Positions 58,670-64,000 of a DNA stretch of 64,000 nt are shown piece by piece. The position numbers and the translations under genes were made by a program. The first letter of the stretch is position 1, and each line of letters starts with the position of its first letter. This DNA comes from Capitulum mitella (Eukaryota; Arthropoda; Thecostraca; Pollicipedomorpha; Pollicipedidae). The notes under the pieces are model-generated. The model had not been told where the DNA came from, did no database searches, and saw only the letters and a program-made list of their open reading frames with translations. The DNA lies in NCBI GenBank assembly GCA_030062745.1, contig CP099854.1, forward strand, positions 5,220,301 to 5,284,300. The letters are read 5' to 3'.

Positions 58670-59400
58670 ATGTTCCTGTGGGGATCACTGGTCCCTCCTG
58701 GTAGTGTGCTGGAGGAGTCACTAGTCGTCCCCGATGGTGTCCTGGAGTCACTAGTGACCCCTGGTAATGTCCTGAGGTCACTGGACACCCCTGGTACTGT
58801 GCCGAAGGAGTCACTGGGCGCCCCTGGTAATGTCCTGAGATCACTGGACACCCCTGGTACTGTGCCGAAGGAGTCACTGGACGCCCCTGGTAATGTCCTG
58901 AGGTCACTGGACACCCCTGGTACTGTGCCGAAGGAGTCACTGGACGCCCCTGGTAATGTCCTGAGGTCACTGGACACCCCTGGTACTGTGCCGGAAGAGT
59001 CACTGGACGCCCCTGGTAATGTCCTGAGGTCACTGGACACCCCTGGTAATGTCCTGATGTCACTGGACACCCCTGGTACTGTGCCGAAGGAGTCATTGGA
59101 CGCCCCTGGTAATATCCTGAGGTCACTGAACACCCCTGGTACTGTGCCGGAAGAGTCACTGGACACCCCTGGTAATGTCCTGAGGTCACTGGACACCCCT
59201 GGTACTGTGCCGGAGGAGTCACTGGACGCCCCTGGTAATGTCCTGAGGTCACTGGACACCCCTGGTACTGTGCCGGAGGAGTCACTGGACACCGCTGGTG
59301 CTGTGCCGGAGGAGTCACTGGACGCCCCTGGTAATATCCTGAGGTCCCTGGACACCCCTGGTAATGTCCTGTAGTCCCTAGCCATCCCCTGTGCTGCGCT
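58670..59400. repeat. 63-bp minisatellite built from 30- and 33-bp half units
   Basis: Half units GTCACTGGACACCCCTGGTA + ATGTCCTGAG (30 bp) and the same start + CTGTGCCGAAGGA (33 bp) alternate, with occasional skipped or doubled halves (for example two 30-bp halves in a row at 59030-59070). About eleven full units. Frames of over 200 codons are open on both strands because 63, 30 and 33 are all multiples of three. No start context, signal peptide or splice site supports a protein. Confidence 0.92.
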
Positions 59401-60509
59401 GGAGGAGACACTGCTCTGGACATCCTGCCGCGTCTCACGGGGCCGGCCAGGTGTTGCCTGGTCTCGCTGGGGTCCGATGTCGGTGCCCCGGCCGTACCGC
59501 GTACGCTCCTGCGGCTTTGCAGCGGGTCCCGCGACCGTGCCGGAACTATCTCCATATCTCCATACTCCATATCACGAACTATATGCTACTCCATATCACG
59601 AACGAGCGCTTCGAAAACATTCGGCAGAGATGGTGTTAGTCTGCGGTGGAAAATTGTCTGCCAGGCGTAGGTCTTACATCTCAACAATTCAGTTACCTGT
59701 AGTACATGTCTTCCTTCTGGTGCTGGCCCTGTTCTATTCTTGTGTTTCCATCAGCGGTCTCCCGTGCGACCTCCTCCGTGGATGTGCCCTTTCCTTCGTC
59801 CAGGGGAAGGAAGGAGCTGGCGGCATTTTCGTTTTTAAGCGTCACAGCGAAAATTGAAGATATGTCAATGGAGGAATTTCTTTGAAGGTACAAAAGTTTC
59901 CATTTCCGTTTCCTGATTTAAGACTTGCGCAACGAAAACAATTCACGTAGCGGAAGGGTTTTATGTGCGCGTAGCCCACGCTTTAATTTTGCGCATTCAT
60001 TCGAGATGCTTGTCACAGACGTTCGAACCGTGGGGAGGGGTGACTCACAAGACTATTTCAAAACCTTATCTTCGACGATGCATTTGGAATTGGAACTTGA
60101 ATGGTATTTGGAAGAGTGGTATTGGATGGTACTGAATGGCATTGGAAGTAATTAAATACACGTATATAGACATTTGTAGTCAGCCCGTACCACTTTTGTT
60201 CCGCACCCATCGTAATTTCAACAGCAAAACTGACTGACAGGTACATCAGAAACGAAGGAATCCTTCGTCTTTTACAGCGAATTCTTTCTTCTTGTCATAG
60301 ATTCGGCTGGTTCGAAAAATAACGTTGTCACAAGCGAATGACTGACGCCTGACAAGACACATGACTTGACACAAGACTGGACGTTTGGGCCAAAGAGGCT
60401 GTGTGTACTAACCTAAAAAACAAACAAACAAACCGTTGTCACATTGCCAGCTTTGCTTTAGGAATATCTCAGTACGCGAAAAAATGCAATGAAGCAAGCA
60501 TTATATGTG

Positions 60510-60510
<1 letters not shown>
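59400..60510. other. no gene recognised
   Basis: Includes a small local duplication of CCATATCACGAAC at 59567-59602 and a GGTAT/GGAATTGGAAC tract at 60085-60150. Nothing coding was recognised. Confidence 0.4.
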
Positions 60511-60513
<3 letters not shown>

Positions 60514-60566
<53 letters not shown>

Positions 60567-60568
60567 GG
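60514..60568. repeat. (AT)n microsatellite passing into (GTAT)n
   Basis: About 40 bp of alternating AT followed by three GTAT units. Confidence 0.95.
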
Positions 60569-60761
60569 TCGTCGATGAAGCACGTCTTAGGCTTGTGACC
60601 ATTGGCGTGCGTCCGCAAGGCGCCAGCACCGGATTGGATTTCGCGGATGTATTTCGTACGCGGGCGTCGCATCACAACATAAGCTAAGATCCCGTAATCC
60701 CGTACGCGGGCGTCGCGTCGAGGAAAACATATGAGCCGCGGTCACTCAGTAGGTCGATCAG

Positions 60762-60845
60762 TTGTGGAGACAGTTGCTCCGTTTGGTAGGCTGCTCTTGA
60801 TTCTGATCAGGGGATCATTAGTTCGGGGGTTCAAAGGCACTCCGC
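60762..60845 (+). repeat. tRNA-derived SINE head or tRNA relic
   Basis: An A-box-like GTTGCTCCGTTTGGTAG at 60773-60789 and a B-box-like GGGGTTCAAAGG at 60826-60837 lie in tRNA order with a tRNA-like middle. The T-arm stem does not pair after the loop and no acceptor stem was found, so this is a SINE or pseudogene rather than a working tRNA. Confidence 0.5.
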
Positions 60846-60849
60846 CAAT

Positions 60850-62670
60850 TTGATGGTGTTAGGAGAGGAGTCGGTGTGGGCGGTATCCGCTCTGACGTGG
60901 CCCTGTGCAGGGTTTCAAAGAGTGGTGCATTCACCTAGATAGGTATGAACGTTGTACGAGAGGGCAATATCAACACTGTGCTTGGAGAGGTCCGTAGGTA
61001 ATCTGTACGGGTTTTGCGTGCCAGAGCAAGCCAGGATATAGTTTCCGAGGTGATGTGAAGATTTTCGGACATTTTGACAAGGGCCTGCTGCAATAAATCT
61101 AGTAGTTTTAATAGTGTGTTGCGTGGACGGCTTTTGGGATTTTTAGTCTTTGAAATGAAACGACGGTGGCCGGCGGTAGCTGAAACACATTACCATGAAT
61201 GAGCTGCTGCCTGCCACCTTCGTGGGATGCAAGCCTGGGTTTGAGTCCCAGTGGACTCTTACATTAGTCCGGATTCACTGAAGTCCGAGTCAGAAGCGTC
61301 GTAGCCTCGAACTTACGTGAATCGACCCCAGATTTTGCGTGTTTGAGGTAGAACTCGTGCTAGTCACATGCACGAATTTGTAAAATGTTGGGCTCGGACT
61401 CGACTGAGAAAACGCAGGTTGACTGAGAACCATACTAAGTCAAATGGGAACCAGACTTAGCTTACAAATCAATTCTTCCTGAACTACATTATCATTCATA
61501 GGCATTAAACTTCAGGAAAGGGCAACCTGAGACGGTCATGTTCCAATTTTCAGTCTGTGCTTCCCGCCGTCCATTGTCCTCCCACATGCGTACGGGACCT
61601 ACCAAATTCAACACTCCTGTTACATCTCCCTTTCCAAGTCATTAAGCATGTTCCATGTGCATCCATATAAAACAGGGCATTGCCTAGCTGAATCGTTGGT
61701 TGAGATGACACAGCATGACAAGGTTTCTAGCATGAGTGCCCTGCCCGTTTATTCCACCATGGCGTGCTTTACCCGTTTCTGTTTCTCATCGCTACCATCA
61801 TCGTTAATCTGCACTTCATTATCCTGTCCACGTCCACGTGTGTTTGTTCGTGGCATGCATTTCAGGGTGTGAAACTGCAAGCATAGGCAAGAGCTGTTGT
61901 GTACTCACACCATTTACATCAGCTGTAACGACCAATTAAGACCGCACGTGGTCACATATGCTGTTCCATTGCACTTCTTCAACACTTCCCATCTCTAGCA
62001 CCGACATAACCTTGCTGTTAATGTCCGTGCAAACTGCTCGAGGCCTGTGATAAGACTTCAGTAAAAAATTTCCAAGAATAGACTGGTATGTGCCGGTTGT
62101 GTGGGGAAACTTGACAGGATCCATCACGGAGATTCACGTGTCCAGTTCGTGATACCTCTGTCTAGGGGCGAGTTTGTTTTCAAACTGCTGAGCGCAACGG
62201 GGTTGTCGCCGCTATATTTAGGATGTTGCCCGAAAGCGCATCGCACACCATCGGAATAACGCCAGTGTGCCTACATTTCCTGGAATGTTGAAAGTGTTGC
62301 TTTCATCGAAAAAAACATTGAGTGAGTGGCCTGACATGAAAATTGGATTTCCTTGAAAATAGTCATACCAGGGGCTTTTGGGGCGATTATTCCAAATATG
62401 TCATTCATTGATATTGCCATTGAGGCTTTTTGGCTTAGAATTTAACTCCAACATGCGATTTTGTATAATGTGTTGAAAACGTCCTATAAGTTCCAGAGAT
62501 TTCAAGTCACACGTAGGTAGAGCTTGTACAAAATAACACAGGTTGCCCAATTTCACTAGTCTCCAAAACTTCCTTGTCAGCTCTACACAGGAACATTTTT
62601 ATCATACATCCATAAATGTGTTGATTAGGTTTTGTAAAACGCTGGTGGTAGTTCGTCGCATCGTTATTGC
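60850..62670. other. no gene assigned; tRNA-like T-arm and one - strand frame
   Basis: A perfect T-arm-like hairpin, CTGGG TTTGAGT CCCAG, lies at 61228-61244 without a matching acceptor stem. On the - strand, 61936-62124 is open as MDPVKFPHTTGTYQSILGN ... VEEVQWNSICDHVRS, ending at a stop; it looks protein-like but has no recognised family or clear acceptor. Confidence 0.3.
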
Positions 62671-62679
62671 AGCGCAAAC

Positions 62680-62810
62680 CTATCTTTGCACACAAGTCAT
62701 TCATACTTTCAAGCTCAGCGTGCGCTGTTTCGCTGGGAATCCTCCACCGCCTCGGCTTGTATGTGACGTCACTTTTGACTTTGCTCTGAGGCGGCTTTTT
62801 CATGTCCAAA
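62680..62810 (-). CDS. isolated exon-like segment on the - strand, product unknown
   Basis: On the - strand, acceptor GTGTCATCTTCCAG| and donor AAGATAG|GTTTGC bound 131 nt. The open frame reads MKKPPQSKVKSDVTYKPRR, then WRIPSETAHAELESM and NDLCAKI. The Met lies nine bases into it, so it could also be a first coding exon. The 61936-62124 frame downstream on the same strand could belong to the same gene. No family was recognised. Confidence 0.3.
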
Positions 62811-64000
62811 CTGGAAGATGACACAAAACTTAGAAAATGACGCCAGATGCGGCGAAGATGAGTATTTCTGAAGTCAGGACGACGTCCTCTTTCCAAATCT
62901 GGTTCCCCAATTTCTTTCCAAATCACGCCAGAAGTTCATTGCTAGTACTCAGGCAGCATTGCTGAATGCTTGGTGTTCAGTGATAGGCGTCTGGGCATAA
63001 CCCTATAAAACACTGGACTCGCGCGGCGTTCTCAATATAATAGGATCTAGCTTTCTTTGCGTATTTATCAACAGATTACTCCCACATGGTGTCCTTGACC
63101 TCACTCATAGGGCAGTTAGATCACAATAGAATAACGGCAAACAACGAAATAGGAAAAACAGCGGAATAAATAAGCACAGTATACGGGACAAGAAATCACT
63201 ACAGCGCAACAATAAGCGCCCACCACGCTCCACCACGCGTGGGCAGTGCTGAAAAAGAGCTCTGCCTTCGCTGGTGGTAGGGCGGCACACAGACCAGATT
63301 CGGCGCTGCTGAGCACTGCTTCAAAGCCCTGCCGCAGCGCCGCGACACGCATCCGACCGTGTTGGCGGGAAGCGCGCACGGAGAGCATTTTGCACTGTGC
63401 CATATCCTGCACGACGTCGCTGAAACAGACCAAAAATCCCTTCAGAACCACCCCCTAGATCCCCGCTGTGCAGAAAGTATCTGGCTCGCCTCGTTGTCGG
63501 GGCAGTTCGCTCCGTTGCCGCTAGACGGCGCTGTTTTGTCCCCCAGCAAAAGCCTGGGTGTGGCCACGCCGGGATCATCAGCGGAAACTAAACGAAACGT
63601 CAACATCTGCGGGTGCTGCGGAACGACGTGAAACAGCTGACTGGCCCACGCTCGTCGCCGTATGTGGCGCACGTCACAAACTTGCTCTTCCTTGCTGCTT
63701 TGCCGGAGCTTTTCCGTCGCTTATTTTATGGAAGTGACAGGCTTCCGAAGGTTTTTACGTTTTCGACATGTGGCGGACGGAGAACTCCTGAAGAGGGAGC
63801 TCAGTTTTGAGTCGTCCCGCCCGGCTGGCCGATTCGAGTAGCGGGAGCCACTTGGTCACAGAGGCACCCGCGGGAAGTGCGCCACTTTGCTACGAGAGGC
63901 CAAAATAGCCCAGAACAGTCTTATTCATCTTACTTAGGTTACAGTCCTTTAGGTTCTGCCGAAATTCTGAGCTGTCTTACACAACCCTGGCCTTGGACGT
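62811..64000. other. no gene recognised
   Basis: CpG-rich from about 63220 to 63860, with short overlapping frames on both strands and no recognised family. Confidence 0.35.

Noticed and set aside
58524..59570. A 348-codon - strand frame over the 63-bp array, considered as a repetitive secreted protein
   Set aside because: Frames are open on both strands owing to the period; no signal peptide or start context was seen. Kept only as a question in the findings.
61175..61260. tRNA gene suggested by a perfect T-arm (CTGGG TTTGAGT CCCAG)
   Set aside because: No matching acceptor stem, anticodon arm or good A box was found at the right distance.

Overview
The window is animal nuclear DNA, most likely from an arthropod and quite possibly a crustacean. 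The reasons are: GT-AG spliced exons separated by short to medium introns; short interstitial runs of the arthropod telomere repeat (CCTAA/TTAGG); hAT-like and TTAA-flanked DNA transposon remains; AT microsatellites; many GC-rich minisatellites; and a CpG-depleted block that looks like 5'-biased gene-body methylation. The species is an inference and is not fixed by the sequence.

The one gene identified with confidence is an hnRNP F/H (Drosophila Glorund type) RNA-binding protein on the + strand. Nine coding exons between 21210 and 30784 join in perfect phase into a 425-residue protein with three quasi-RRMs, an RG/glycine-rich linker and a short Gly/Asn-rich tail. A non-coding first exon and promoter are proposed near 17.35-17.44 kb, at the edge of a CpG-poor block (17.67-20.88 kb) that would be intron 1. 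Its introns carry minisatellites. Two of them, in introns 4 and 8, are rich in GGGA on the sense strand, the class of G-tract bound by hnRNP F/H proteins, which raises the possibility of autoregulation. A C-rich array lies in the same intron 4.

Layout. 0.5-2.3 kb: minisatellites, including an 18-bp satellite with higher-order structure. 2.5-3.2 kb: GC-rich block. 8.4-9.0 kb: a foldback transposon with an 8-bp target duplication and internal telomere-type repeats. 10.8-11.2 kb: a satellite whose orientation flips in the middle. 13.0-16.7 kb: a decayed hAT-like element with 8-bp target duplication and a BED-finger transposase relic, containing a second palindromic element. 17.3-30.8 kb: the hnRNP F/H gene. 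30.8-31.0 kb: a strictly periodic inverted-CCAAT array just after the stop codon. 31-43 kb: mostly unassigned DNA with a hAT transposase relic (38.5 kb), an exon-like segment (36.5 kb) and a CpG-rich block with homeodomain-like sites (42.5-43.2 kb). 44.9-46.9 kb: four exon-like segments on the - strand, two pairs of which join in phase, probably an unrecognised gene. 47.0-48.1 kb: a TTAA-flanked piggyBac-like non-autonomous element next to or inside one of those exons, with a diverged relative in intron 5 of the hnRNP gene. 48.4-64 kb: tandem repeats, tRNA-like SINE fragments and a few isolated exon-like segments, without an identified gene.

Most long open frames in this window are by-products of tandem repeats whose period is a multiple of three, or of GC-rich DNA; they are not reported as genes.
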